In this document: piece by piece, positions 20,951 through 29,397 of the stretch
Position numbering within the stretch: position 1 is the stretch's first letter
Layout: each line of letters begins with the position of its first letter
IMG/VR virus record: IMGVR_UViG_3300032236_001100
Location: 1-64,000 of that record
Origin: a virus
DNA: 64,000 bases
Direction: 5' to 3' (one strand)
Made by a program: the position numbers and the translations under genes
Notes under the pieces: model-generated
What the model was told of the DNA's origin: nothing
The model's database searches: none
The model's input: the letters and a program-made list of their open reading frames with translations, nothing else

Positions 20951-21924
20951 TTGGATGTTCCCCCATCGGACTTGAGCGTGATACTCTTGGGCAGGATTCG
21001 CTGGAGTTTCTCAAGAAGCTCGTTCAATTCACGCCGGTTGTAGTATGACGTGTGGCTGTACTCACCGACGACCAGGCTATCGCAGAATCCCTGAATGGCC
21101 TTAACGCCTTCATCTTGGATTGGAAAAGACATGCAAACGCACTCCAGCATGGACCGGATCGCGTTGACTTCCATGCGAGACAGCGTCACACCATGCAGCA
21201 CATAGTCTTCAAATGCACTATATGTCATCGGGAACAGCGGACGAACGAACGATTCGTAGATCGCTTTTGCATACTGGGCGATCTCCAGCTGGGCAGACAG
21301 TCGCTTGCGTGTGAACCCAAGCAGGTTATGCAAATCAATCTTCCAGATGGCTGTTGTGTACTGGCTCAGAGGCAGGTCTTTGCGTGCCTGCTCCCTGGCA
21401 ACACCCAACCTCAATCTGGCCTGATAGACATTCTTGATGGAGTCGTGAAGCCGAAACTCCTGGTAGCTGAGATACTCCCCTGGCGTATCAAATCCCATAT
21501 GCTCGACAGCATAGTCAATGTCTCCAGGCCATTCCGTCAAATATCCTTGACTACCCTGCCTGTTTGACTTGGACTGCAAACGCCATTCGTTTGGATTGGT
21601 CTCAGCCATGTCGTCACAGGCTTCGCTGTAACGAGTGCTAATCTCGTTCACATTTGCCGTTCTATGCCTGATCCACTGCCGCCACGCATCCATCGGGATG
21701 TGGATCTTGAATTTGAGTTCAGCCATCTCGAATGGACTGGTATGGCCGTGCCGCATCATGTACCGCAACAGCGTCTCGTCGTTCGATACTGTCTTGGTGC
21801 CCTTGCCGTAGCTGACACGGGCAGCATCGCAGATGTCTGAATCCGAACCCATGACATCAATCAGCTGGACATAGCCCTTGTCCAGCACGGGCACCTTCTT
21901 GCCGATCAGTTCTTGCTTGTTCAA
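20947..21924 (-). CDS. thyX: Flavin-dependent thymidylate synthase
   Basis: Makes dTMP from dUMP using FAD and methylene-tetrahydrofolate. The ThyX signature RHR-x7-S is at residues 86-96 (RHRTANVNEIS), followed by 'RYS'. 'YARVSYG'-like 'AARVSYG' at 34-40 and 'MRHGHTSPFEMAELKFKI' near 58 are also typical. At 325 aa it is somewhat longer than usual, with a C-terminal extension after about 285. The start is TTG 21924, since no suitable ATG occurs before the conserved core. First gene of the nucleotide cluster dut-kinase-HD-thyX. Confidence 0.95.
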   Translation of the reverse strand: MNKQELIGKKVPVLDKGYVQLIDVMGSDSDICDAARVSYGKGTKTVSNDETLLRYMMRHGHTSPFEMAELKFKIHIPMDAWRQWIRHRTANVNEISTRYSEACDDMAETNPNEWRLQSKSNRQGSQGYLTEWPGDIDYAVEHMGFDTPGEYLSYQEFRLHDSIKNVYQARLRLGVAREQARKDLPLSQYTTAIWKIDLHNLLGFTRKRLSAQLEIAQYAKAIYESFVRPLFPMTYSAFEDYVLHGVTLSRMEVNAIRSMLECVCMSFPIQDEGVKAIQGFCDSLVVGEYSHTSYYNRRELNELLEKLQRILPKSITLKSDGGTSK

Positions 21925-21992
21925 TGCGTCTTCTCGTTTGGTTGAGAGATGTTGCTGGTGTATTCTAGAAAGAAACCGAGGTTAGCCTCGTC

Positions 21993-22193
21993 CTATGATT
22001 GTCCTACCTTGTGTTCGCCTACCTTGCTGATGTTGCTTGCCAGTTCTTCCTGGCGGTTCCTAACGTCCGTCTCTTCTCCTCTGGCTACGGATCGCACCAT
22101 CGTGATCACGTCTTCTTTTCGCAGATAGACAGCGTCACGCCAGACAATAAAACGAAAATCGGTCTTTTCTGGCTGTTCTTCCATGTCATTCAC
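21993..22193 (-). CDS. Small hypothetical protein (66 aa)
   Basis: Reads from GTG 22193 overlapping the upstream stop (GTGA), or from ATG 22184. 'DFRFIVWRDAVYLRKEDVITMVRSVARGEETDVRNRQEELASNI' is compact: two strands and a helix. It could be a small DNA- or protein-binding factor. No family recognised. Confidence 0.62.
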   Translation of the reverse strand: MNDMEEQPEKTDFRFIVWRDAVYLRKEDVITMVRSVARGEETDVRNRQEELASNISKVGEHKVGQS

Positions 22194-22510
22194 GGTTGAT
22201 CTCCAGTGACCGATTGGTTCCGCATGACAATAGCATTCTCGATAGCATGAACTAGGCTTATCGCCATGTCATCGCCTCTGCGTTTGTCTTTGGCTATTCT
22301 TACAGCATTGGGCGAGACCGCCATGAAATCCTGAATGATGGCGTTAGCCTGGTCGGCACACGCACCACATAGGGGCTCAACGCCATCGGCATAAGTCAGC
22401 AGGTGCAAACCAGAGCAATCGTAAAGCCACTCGTCACAACGTCCGCAGAACTTGAACGTCTGGTGCTGCTCAAGATTAGCAAGCGGAACCATCTCAAACT
22501 TGAAAGCCAT
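22190..22510 (-). CDS. Four-Cys zinc-ribbon-like protein (106 aa)
   Basis: ATG 22510 follows AAAAGGATAGACG. 'FCGRCDEWLYDC' and 'CGAC' about 27 residues later make a CxxC...CxxC pair. The C-terminal half is helical and basic ('RIAKDKRRGDDMAISLVHAIENAIVM'). Probably a small nucleic-acid-associated protein. It lies between the winged-helix-like gene and ThyX. Confidence 0.68.
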   Translation of the reverse strand: MAFKFEMVPLANLEQHQTFKFCGRCDEWLYDCSGLHLLTYADGVEPLCGACADQANAIIQDFMAVSPNAVRIAKDKRRGDDMAISLVHAIENAIVMRNQSVTGDQP

Positions 22511-22595
22511 CGTCTATCCTTTTGCGTGTATGGACGTGGGAAGTCCGTGCCCTGCTGGTCGCGCAGGGCACGCTGAATTTTGAGTTTGCTTACGA

Positions 22596-23087
22596 TCACA
22601 GAATCGCTGGCGTTTCGTACTTACAGGCTATCTGCCGTGGCTTGATCCAGATCCAGATTCGACGCTGGCCCAGCGACTCGACTGCTTCCTTGAACTGGTC
22701 CCACGGAACCCGGCTCTTGCCCTGGATCTCTTCGTACTTGATCCTGCCACCCCACGGGGCCAAGGAGCGAGCAGCATCAAACACGGTCTGCTCGACCTTG
22801 CTGAGATCGCCTGGAATCCTCAGCACCGGCAGCTTCGGCGGGTTGAAGATGATCACGCCGCAGGAAATCTTGCCACCATCCTCCATGTATCTTGGCAGAT
22901 AGACACGGCTATCGTCGATGATCCCGACAGTCCTCATATAGTCCAGATGCATGTCGGCTACGTCAAACTTGACAGAAGCCCTGCTGGCCACGCCCCTGGT
23001 AGATGGGTAGTCGCTGGGCCTGGACTCGTACATGTACTTGAACGCCCGGTAAACCCGATACTGCTCGGCATCCAATGTGTACTTCAT
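22596..23087 (-). CDS. Winged-helix-like hypothetical protein (163 aa)
   Basis: ATG 23087 overlaps the stop of the sigma-factor gene (ATGA). The N-terminal half ('YRVYRAFKYMYESRPSDYPSTRGVASRASVKFDVADMHLDYMRTVGIIDD') resembles a LexA-type winged helix: a helix, an HTH with a Ser/Thr/Arg start, then a wing. The C-terminal part repeats a helix-strand plan. Coupling to the sigma factor suggests a transcriptional role, perhaps as modifier of its activity (inference). Confidence 0.65.
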   Translation of the reverse strand: MKYTLDAEQYRVYRAFKYMYESRPSDYPSTRGVASRASVKFDVADMHLDYMRTVGIIDDSRVYLPRYMEDGGKISCGVIIFNPPKLPVLRIPGDLSKVEQTVFDAARSLAPWGGRIKYEEIQGKSRVPWDQFKEAVESLGQRRIWIWIKPRQIACKYETPAIL

Positions 23088-23725
23088 GCTACACCCCTTT
23101 CACGACGGTCCATCGCAATCTTGAGAGCGTGCAGGCAACGAGAACAAACCTGATCCGCTCGCTGACGACTGAAGCCGAAGATCTGGGCGATCTCAGGTAA
23201 GCTGTGAATTGGCCGTCCCATCAGGCCCCATCGCATCTCAGCAATTTCCCGATCACGGCCATCCAGCACAGCCAGGAGCGACTCCACTTCCTCCCTGCGC
23301 TTCTGAGACTGCTTATCTGTTTCAGTTTGTTGCGATGCGTAATAATCCATCGAAGTAAACTCACCCTCCTGGTGAACCGAGATCTCAACATCGGAACTCT
23401 CAGGGATATGAATGATCCCCTCAGCATAGTTATGCTTGATCTCGCCACGCACCTTCCAGTACACGTAGGTGCTGACCAATGTCTTGCGTGAGAAGTCGAA
23501 GTCACGCATCGCCTTCCACAAGCCTGTCTCGCCGTCCGTCAGCATGCAGTTCCGCATGTACGGCCCCTCGTACCAGGCCGCATGCTTCTTGCAGATCGTC
23601 ATCACCAGAGCGCGATTCAGCTGGACAAACTCCGTCACAGCTTCCTGGTCGCCCGTCTCCTGGTACTTCCTAATCAACTCGCGGTTTCGTTCTTCGCGAG
23701 TAACCTTTCTTACTCTCGTCGCCAT
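23084..23725 (-). CDS. Phage sigma-70 family factor A (213 aa)
   Basis: Likely redirects host RNA polymerase to phage promoters. Region 2 is seen in 'LTDGETGLWKAMRDFDFSRKTLVSTYVYWKVRGEIKHNYAEG' (GLWKA..FDFSR..-ST-YWK). Region 4 is in 'RDREIAEMRWGLMGRPIHSLPEIAQIFGFSRQRADQVCSRCLHALK', the standard HTH ('LPEIAQIFGFSRQRADQV'). ATG 23725 follows CCGAGAGGACCACGAGG; the longer frame is not needed. A second sigma factor lies at 40795. Confidence 0.88.
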   Translation of the reverse strand: MATRVRKVTREERNRELIRKYQETGDQEAVTEFVQLNRALVMTICKKHAAWYEGPYMRNCMLTDGETGLWKAMRDFDFSRKTLVSTYVYWKVRGEIKHNYAEGIIHIPESSDVEISVHQEGEFTSMDYYASQQTETDKQSQKRREEVESLLAVLDGRDREIAEMRWGLMGRPIHSLPEIAQIFGFSRQRADQVCSRCLHALKIAMDRRERGVA

Positions 23726-24182
23726 CCTCGTGGTCCTCTCGGTGAATGTGCTTGAAGCCGTTGGGTACAGCCTCAAACCTCTTGATATCGAACGAAGGGT
23801 TCTTCTTTTTCTTGTTGCACCGGCGAGGGGTGGCAATCACCCAGGCGTGGCCTGAGTAAATCTCAGCCGCCCAGTACGTTTTGACAAGGCCAGGGCTTGA
23901 TGGCCGCACCTTGCATTCGTGATACTCAACCTCGCCGTTCGGCAGAAACACAACAAAATCAGGCTTGTAGGCCACATTGAACTTGCGGGACAGCACAAGG
24001 ACATGGGCCTCATATTGAAATGACTTGATCTCTCCTCTCTTCTTCCTGGCTTCCAAGATCAGCGCGTACCGCGAACTTTGCTCGTCCATTGACTGGTCGA
24101 ACACAATCCTCGAAACGCCTGCCGGATCTTGTCCTGCGATCAACCGATCCGCTTCTTTGCGACTCAGACGAGATCGACCCAA
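23670..24182 (-). CDS. DUF1064-like nuclease (about 170 aa)
   Basis: Probable endonuclease of the restriction-enzyme fold. 'RYALILEARKKRGEIKSFQYEAHVLVL' gives the helix with E before the strand. 'YKPDFVVFLPNGEVEYHECKV' gives the D...ExK catalytic pattern (D, E, K). This is the usual plan of DUF1064 phage proteins tied to recombination. The start is uncertain: TTG 24182 after GAGGCCAAC is favoured, TTG 24239 would overlap the upstream gene. It overlaps the sigma gene start by 56 bases. Confidence 0.7.
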   Translation of the reverse strand: MGRSRLSRKEADRLIAGQDPAGVSRIVFDQSMDEQSSRYALILEARKKRGEIKSFQYEAHVLVLSRKFNVAYKPDFVVFLPNGEVEYHECKVRPSSPGLVKTYWAAEIYSGHAWVIATPRRCNKKKKNPSFDIKRFEAVPNGFKHIHREDHEDGDESKKGYSRRTKPRVD

Positions 24183-24195
24183 GTTGGCCTCAAAG

Positions 24196-24474
24196 TCAAC
24201 TGGACGTGTTCCTGAAGTCAGGAAACAGATCGTTGGCAATCAAAGCCATTGCAGAATGCGATAGTTCCTGAAACCCATCGTCCGCTTTGCCAGCAAAGCC
24301 GTGCATCGCGATCTTTGTTACCGATTGAATCTCATCGAACTCGAATCCTTGAGACTGCAAGTCCTCGATCATGTCCGCAAAATCAAACCAGGCAATCGCT
24401 ACTTGACGGCCAAAATGATCCCCAAACCTGAACCTGATATCGTCGAGCGTCAGTTTAGGTCGGGGTTGTGCCAT
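24196..24474 (-). CDS. Hypothetical protein (92 aa)
   Basis: ATG 24474 is favoured although its ribosome site is weak; TTG 24501 is an alternative. It is an acidic, helical protein with 'LDDIRFRFGDHFGRQVAIAWFDFADMIEDLQSQGFEFDEIQ'. No family recognised. It is the first gene after the terminator of the sliding clamp and lies under the operator at 24560, so it heads the run toward ThyX. Confidence 0.65.
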   Translation of the reverse strand: MAQPRPKLTLDDIRFRFGDHFGRQVAIAWFDFADMIEDLQSQGFEFDEIQSVTKIAMHGFAGKADDGFQELSHSAMALIANDLFPDFRNTSS

Positions 24475-24521
24475 CGGTGGTGCTGCGAGGTGCAATTCCA
24501 ACAGTCACGGTCAGGATGGAA

Positions 24522-24553
24522 AGACGATAGCACAAGGTTGGTGATAAAGTCAA
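24522..24553 (-). promoter_or_regulatory. Leftward promoter TTGACT with TATCGT
   Basis: Minus strand TTGACT (24548-24553) and TATCGT about 18 bp on. The operator palindrome at 24560 lies just upstream. It would drive the genes from 24474 to 19143. Confidence 0.5.
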
Positions 24554-24559
24554 CAGAAA

Positions 24560-24571
24560 GTTGACGGCAAC
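24560..24571. promoter_or_regulatory. Operator-like palindrome GTTGACGGCAAC
   Basis: Identical 12-mer to that at 4338. An extra GTCAAC half-site lies 11 bp to the left at 24549, overlapping the -35 of the leftward promoter, a good position for repression. Confidence 0.6.
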
Positions 24572-24573
24572 AT

Positions 24574-24612
24574 AAATAAAAAAAGCGGACCTCCCCGCAA
24601 GGAAGTCCGCTT
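24574..24612 (-). terminator. Rho-independent terminator after the sliding clamp gene
   Basis: On the minus strand AAGCGGACTTCC...GGAGGTCCGCTT (12-bp stem, one mismatch; plus coordinates 24583-24612) runs into seven T residues. It separates the replication genes from the promoter at 24.5 kb. Confidence 0.88.
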
Positions 24613-24641
24613 GTAGCGGCATCGACATTTCGAGCAAGCAA

Positions 24642-25754
24642 TTAGATGTCCCTGGTTAACGGGCAAACAACACCCAGAAAGCCATCGTCCGTGACCAGCT
24701 TGATGTGACCCTTTGGCCCTCGCAACTGGACTTCGATCTGCTTTCCTGGCATCGAACCCAGAACATCACGCATGATGCAGGGATCAAACGTCACGGTGGT
24801 TGCTGTGTCAATCTGCCTGGAGACCAGATCCACTTCCACGACCGAATTCCCGGTCTCGCTCCGGTTGCCCACCATCACCGTCTCGTCTGCGTCCATGTCC
24901 ACGCCCGATGAGTCATGGCTGGCCGTGACAGCCGAAGCATCCAGTGCTGCCTTGAAGGCGTCTGTTTCAACGATGAACGTGCCTACCGGCTGATCGTCAG
25001 GGATAGCGTCTTCCCAGCGCGGAAATCGTCCCTGAGTCAAGGCTGTGACCAGTTCCACATCGCCAAACCGAAAGGCCACTCGGTTGGGACTGGTGCCAAT
25101 CGAGATCATGTCGGTTTCGCCCAGTCCAGCCGAGATTCGCTCGACAATCTTCAGCGTACTGGCTGGCACCATCACTGGGGCAAAAGTTGGAACCTCACCC
25201 TTGGCCAGCTTCAGCTTTTGCAGCGACAGCCGCCTGCCGTCCGTGCCAAGACAGGTCAGGATCTCGCCTTGGAAGATATGGGCAATGGCCGAGAGAGCAT
25301 ACGTTGTCGAACCCGGATCAGCGGCATAGCTTGTCCGCTTGATTGCCGCTCGATACTCAGATGCGTTCACCCATGCCTGGCCTTCAACTTCACTCCAGGC
25401 ATCAGGGAACGTGTGGGGATCTTCGGTAGCGAAGCTCCACTTAGCCTTGCCGCATTGCACCTTGAGCTTGCCGTCTTCTGGCTCGTACTGGATCGTCACA
25501 TCCGAGTCCGACTTGGTTGATTTGATCGCCGCAGCAAATCGCTCGTGAGGGATCAGCATCACGCCATCGTCGGCCTTGGCCGCGACTCGCTTCCTGATCA
25601 GGATCTCGTTGTTCGTGCCCACAAACTCCACCACTCCATCGGTCGCTCGCATAAACACGCATTGAAGCGAGACCTTGGGCGAGTTTTTGTTGATGGCATG
25701 GCCAACCGCCATGAGTGCGTCTTCCAGACTCTTCCGACTGATCACGATCTTCAC
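24642..25754 (-). CDS. dnaN: DNA polymerase III beta sliding clamp
   Basis: Ring-shaped processivity clamp, three-domain DnaN fold. N-terminal 'MKIVISRKSLEDALMAVGHAINKNS' matches domain I; 'TCLGTDGRRLSLQKLKL' (about 170) and 'RFPRWEDAIPDDQP' (about 245) are classical DnaN motifs; the chain ends 'VVCPLTRD', the counterpart of the usual M-P-(M/L)-R tail. At 370 aa it has full bacterial length. No polymerase gene is in the window, so a host or out-of-window phage polymerase must use it. Phage-encoded DnaN is uncommon. Its start overlaps the helicase stop by four bases. Confidence 0.95.
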   Translation of the reverse strand: MKIVISRKSLEDALMAVGHAINKNSPKVSLQCVFMRATDGVVEFVGTNNEILIRKRVAAKADDGVMLIPHERFAAAIKSTKSDSDVTIQYEPEDGKLKVQCGKAKWSFATEDPHTFPDAWSEVEGQAWVNASEYRAAIKRTSYAADPGSTTYALSAIAHIFQGEILTCLGTDGRRLSLQKLKLAKGEVPTFAPVMVPASTLKIVERISAGLGETDMISIGTSPNRVAFRFGDVELVTALTQGRFPRWEDAIPDDQPVGTFIVETDAFKAALDASAVTASHDSSGVDMDADETVMVGNRSETGNSVVEVDLVSRQIDTATTVTFDPCIMRDVLGSMPGKQIEVQLRGPKGHIKLVTDDGFLGVVCPLTRDI

Positions 25755-27454
25755 TTGGATTTGAACTCCCTGAACTTGGCGAACCTGTCATTGGTTGCAT
25801 GCCTTGCCTCTTCCCTGCTTAGACTCAACGCGCGTTCCTCACTCCATCCCTGACCCATGAGGAATTTCACCTGGCTATAGCTGGACCTCTTGCGGAAGTC
25901 CCTGTCGGCCCAGAACTCCACAGCCTTCAAAGCCTGGTCGGGCGTCAGGCTGCGTGTGTCATGGATGCCGTAGCTCTTGAGAACATTCTTGATGTTCTCA
26001 CCCACTTCATTATGGGAATAATTGTGGACAGGCTGCTGAATGGGCGAGGCTAGGGCAACGCCCAACGGGTCCAGCTCACGCCGACGATACGATACGGCAC
26101 GCTCCCTGGCGGCAATCTGAAGCCGCATGACCGTGTCGGCCTTCTTCTTTTCTCTGGCTTCCCTGGCACGTTCACGCCGCTCTTCGTCTTCCTTCTCACG
26201 CTCACGCTGTCTCTTCGCCATTTCCAGAATGGTTAGCGGATCAAAGTCCTGCCCCTTCATGCCTCTGGCGATCTCACGACCAATCTGGCACAGGCGAGGA
26301 TCGGGCTCGTCCTCAAAGAACAGATCCAAGGTGGATACTGGTCCTTCGTCGTCGCACTCCCAGGCGAAGCCGATGACCCACCCCACGGTTTTCCCGGTCT
26401 CCGGTGAAATGCGTGTGATCCGTCCAATCTGTTGCATGGCAAGGCCGTGCGACTTGGTTGGCCTACCCATGATCGCGCAGTCGCAGCTGGGGAAGTCTAC
26501 GCCCACGTTCAACAACTGGCACGAGATAATCACGTCCAGTTCGTCCTCGTCGAACTGCCGGGTGATTCCGTCTCTGTCCGGGTTCTCGCCATGCACGGCC
26601 CTGGCTCGTAGGCCCATCGCACTGTATGCCGACTCAAACGCATAAGCCGTTTTGACATCGGGCGTGAAGTGGATCGCCTTGCGAACGCCCAGGCGTTTCA
26701 TTTCCATCCTGGCACCGTTGGCCATCTTGTCCACGGAACCAGAGATCCGGTCTTCCAGTTCCTGCTGGCTGTAATCCTTGCCGTACTTCGTGATTGTCTT
26801 CTTGAGGCCACGCAGGTCGATACCCACGTTGCACTCCACCATCCGCACCGGCACGAGGTGGCCGTTACTGATCGCGCCCGGTCTCCCATCCGGGTAGTCC
26901 TTGAGCGGATAGTGGTAGGCAATACTCTCGAAGATGTCAGGCACCAGCGGCTTGCCATCCGCTCGATACGGGGTAGCCGACAAGCCCACCCAGTATTTGA
27001 TGCCACTGAAGTAGCTCATGAGCATCTTGATCGTCGAGCCCTGAGCCGACTGGCATTCGTCAATAATGCCATAGACAAACTCGTCTGGCCTCCAGAGCGA
27101 GAGCCTCTTGGGTGAGCCTAGTGTCTGCCTGGTGGCGATCACGCAGTCGTAGCCGCCCATCAGGGCCATCGAGTCCTTGGCTCGCCTGTCGCCCATCTCC
27201 ACGGCTGTGGCGATGCCCCAGCGGTGGAACTTATCCTCGGTCTGCTCGACAAGGCGTCTCATGTCTGCAATAAACAAGCACTTGCCATTGTCCCTGATCT
27301 TATCGACCAACTTTGCAGCAGTCACCGTCTTCCCGGTGCCAGTCGCTGCGTGAATGATGGTCTTGCTTCGGCCTTCCTGCCATTCCTTGAGAACGGCTTC
27401 AATCATCTCGGCTTGGACATCATCTCTTGTGGGGGTGGATCGCATGGCAATCAA
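25751..27454 (-). CDS. SF2 DNA/RNA helicase (DEAH-like, 567 aa)
   Basis: ATP-dependent unwinding enzyme for replication or recombination. Walker A AATGTGKT (36-43), motif II DECQ (132-135, a DExH variant), motif III SATP (159-162), and motif VI QQIGRITRI (341-349) are in order. A highly charged coiled coil (about 405-445) separates the core from a C-terminal domain with 'LTPDQALKAVEFWADRDFRKR' and 'LMGQGWSEERALSLSREEA'. TTG 27454, directly after the upstream stop and five bases behind AGGAG, is preferred over ATG 27445. Confidence 0.93.
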   Translation of the reverse strand: MIAMRSTPTRDDVQAEMIEAVLKEWQEGRSKTIIHAATGTGKTVTAAKLVDKIRDNGKCLFIADMRRLVEQTEDKFHRWGIATAVEMGDRRAKDSMALMGGYDCVIATRQTLGSPKRLSLWRPDEFVYGIIDECQSAQGSTIKMLMSYFSGIKYWVGLSATPYRADGKPLVPDIFESIAYHYPLKDYPDGRPGAISNGHLVPVRMVECNVGIDLRGLKKTITKYGKDYSQQELEDRISGSVDKMANGARMEMKRLGVRKAIHFTPDVKTAYAFESAYSAMGLRARAVHGENPDRDGITRQFDEDELDVIISCQLLNVGVDFPSCDCAIMGRPTKSHGLAMQQIGRITRISPETGKTVGWVIGFAWECDDEGPVSTLDLFFEDEPDPRLCQIGREIARGMKGQDFDPLTILEMAKRQREREKEDEERRERAREAREKKKADTVMRLQIAARERAVSYRRRELDPLGVALASPIQQPVHNYSHNEVGENIKNVLKSYGIHDTRSLTPDQALKAVEFWADRDFRKRSSYSQVKFLMGQGWSEERALSLSREEARHATNDRFAKFREFKSK

Positions 27455-28435
27455 TCAAGCTCCTGGGATGGTATAGCCTCTTCCACGGCAGCTGGGGCAG
27501 TTGGTTTTCGTTCCCCGGATGTACCCGGTAGATCCACCTTCCTGCTGGTTGAAACAGTCGATGCAGGCCAGCCAGCCGCTCTCTCGGTTGCCGCTCACGT
27601 TATTGCCGCCCCGTGGGTGGGGGATACGGTGAAACGTGAATAGCCGCGAGACAAACGCGCCTAACGGGGCACCAATTGGACGAGTCCGATCAGCTTCGAG
27701 ATAAGCCCGTCGAAGCTCTGGCATGTACGTGTCCATTGCACGCCGGTAAGCCAGAACGTCGTGGTCAAACCCCACTCGGCATCGTGGCGTCAGTTTGTCA
27801 CGCACTTTGAGCGTGGCCAGGAACGCCTGGTCGTCGGCTTCAGGGTCGTCAGGATCGCCTTCGACCTGAGACTCGACCGGATCGGAAACCGATCCTTCGC
27901 CAGCGATTGCCGCTCGCTCGTCGTCACCGCCAGGAATCAGAACTTCAATCTCATCGGGCGCAACAATGATCGGCTCGTCTAGACTGTCTCCGCGCGAAAA
28001 CTCCTGCTGTAACCCGTGGGCAGCTTTCTTGACGATAGCTGCGCTCGGTTGCTCGCCTCCAGCAAGTTCGACGGCCTTGTCCCATGCCTTGATCTTCTCT
28101 TCCTGTGGCAGAGAGACCAGAGGCCGGATCTGGGTCTCACTCGTGGGAGTGACGCTGTGCCCGGCCAGTTCCTCGACGGTCCTGCTCGCCTGGATCAGCC
28201 GGTAAGCATGAGCCTTGTGGAAGTTGAACCGATCCCGCATGTACTCCGCAAAGGATGGATGCGACTCTCGATACAATCGACGCTCATTGATCTCACGAAT
28301 CGCATCGCAGATCCTGAGCCACGACTCGAAGTTCCTATCGACCAGCGACTCCAGGCGTTGCAGATCATCTCGCTCCTTGTCGTCCAAGGGCAGTTCAGAC
28401 ATCAATTCGTTCACATCAACGTGGGACAGACTCAT
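27455..28435 (-). CDS. HTH/ParB-like protein with C-terminal zinc finger (326 aa)
   Basis: N-terminal 120 residues contain 'RICDAIREINERRLYRESHPSFAEYMRDRFNFHKAHAYRLIQAS', like DNA-binding HTH regions in plasmid and phage replication or partition proteins. The middle is acidic and disordered-looking (about 165-210). The C-terminus has 'HRIPHPRGGNN' followed by C-x2-C (ACIDC) and C-x2-C-x-GRG (CPSCRGRG), a DnaJ-like zinc finger. Located between primase and helicase genes, so an initiator or loader role is plausible. The degenerate 16-bp palindrome lies in this gene at 27986. Confidence 0.72.
   Translation of the reverse strand: MSLSHVDVNELMSELPLDDKERDDLQRLESLVDRNFESWLRICDAIREINERRLYRESHPSFAEYMRDRFNFHKAHAYRLIQASRTVEELAGHSVTPTSETQIRPLVSLPQEEKIKAWDKAVELAGGEQPSAAIVKKAAHGLQQEFSRGDSLDEPIIVAPDEIEVLIPGGDDERAAIAGEGSVSDPVESQVEGDPDDPEADDQAFLATLKVRDKLTPRCRVGFDHDVLAYRRAMDTYMPELRRAYLEADRTRPIGAPLGAFVSRLFTFHRIPHPRGGNNVSGNRESGWLACIDCFNQQEGGSTGYIRGTKTNCPSCRGRGYTIPGA
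27986..28001. repeat. Degenerate copy of the 16-bp palindrome
   Basis: GTCTCCGCGCGAAAAC, two mismatches to the consensus, within coding sequence for the SRGD part of the protein. The left arm and centre are exact. Confidence 0.6.
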
Positions 28436-29382
28436 AAAGCAGACTCCTCGGGTGCGTTGTACTTACGGCCCAGGTCGTTCACGGCATCCTTCCAGCTCGC
28501 ATAAACGCCCAGTGCCGCGCCAAGGTCGAACAGGCTTAACTTCTCGCCTCGGCCAAGATCAGAGTAATACCCGCTCGCCACACTGAACGATGCGCTCGGG
28601 TTGCGATCCTCAGTACGGATCGACTTGCACTTCACGAAGCTCGAAGCGTTCGGGCTATGTGTCACAACTCGCAGGCCCCACGCTTCAGCCAAAGCCAATT
28701 TATCGAGATCTGGGATCGACTGTATGACGGTACGGTGATTGTAAAATCCACCGCTCTGCACCTTCGGTCCTTCGTACTGCACAATCGGCTTGAATTCCGA
28801 CTGGACAGGCGGAACCGAGAAGACCTTGTGTTGCAGCCAGATCGGCATTGCAGCCGCTTCAGCCTGGTCGTCAGGACCAACGATCCAGCGGTAAGGTATG
28901 ATCTCGCCGTTCACTTCTTTTGTGCTTGGCGGTATCTTTGCCAACCGCCCGTCACCCAGCAGTTCGATCAACTCATGCTTGGCTGTCTCGTCCTTCCAGA
29001 TGATCCGGTACGGGGCATCCCACCACCACTGAAACCACCACTGCTGGCCACCGCGAGGCGTGGCAACCACCCAAGTTTTCAGGTTGGGCGTTCCCGCGAG
29101 GTCAAGCCAGCGATTCCAGATCTTGATGGCGGTTGGCCCATCGAGATCCAGAACGATGTGCGAGGCGACTCTACCCATCGGGATCTGGATATTCGTCTGC
29201 CTCTCGCCGCAAGGGCCTTCCCTTGCAGCGAGGCTGGCAAACTTGCTGGCCGACTGGTCGTTATCCCTGTCTTCCTTGAACGGATAGCAGGGATGACCGT
29301 GGACAGGGCACGAGGCCAGAGGATTGAATCCCAAGGCTCGAAATCGGTTGGCGGCATCAATCGCCGCTTGAGGCAGGTCCAT
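28432..29382 (-). CDS. PrimPol-type primase/polymerase-like protein (316 aa)
   Basis: Probable replication primase. N-terminal half follows the bifunctional primase-polymerase plan: 'FRALGFNPLASCPV', catalytic 'VLDLDGP' with D79/D81, 'VVATPRGGQQWWFQ' (about 106-119) and 'LLGDGRLAKIPPS' (about 147). The C-terminal 80 residues ('FVKCKSIRTEDRNPSASF ... SDLGRGEKLSLFDLGAALG') resemble a CHC2-type primase finger that has lost most Cys residues. No Walker A or helicase domain follows, so the helicase at 25751 may supply that role. Overlaps the next gene by four bases. Confidence 0.82.
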   Translation of the reverse strand: MDLPQAAIDAANRFRALGFNPLASCPVHGHPCYPFKEDRDNDQSASKFASLAAREGPCGERQTNIQIPMGRVASHIVLDLDGPTAIKIWNRWLDLAGTPNLKTWVVATPRGGQQWWFQWWWDAPYRIIWKDETAKHELIELLGDGRLAKIPPSTKEVNGEIIPYRWIVGPDDQAEAAAMPIWLQHKVFSVPPVQSEFKPIVQYEGPKVQSGGFYNHRTVIQSIPDLDKLALAEAWGLRVVTHSPNASSFVKCKSIRTEDRNPSASFSVASGYYSDLGRGEKLSLFDLGAALGVYASWKDAVNDLGRKYNAPEESAL

Positions 29383-29397
29383 TGCACTGCCCCCTGG

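Noticed and set aside
26127-26645. Ser/Arg-rich rightward frame opposite the helicase
   Set aside because: Shadow of the charged helicase linker; no ribosome site and biased composition.
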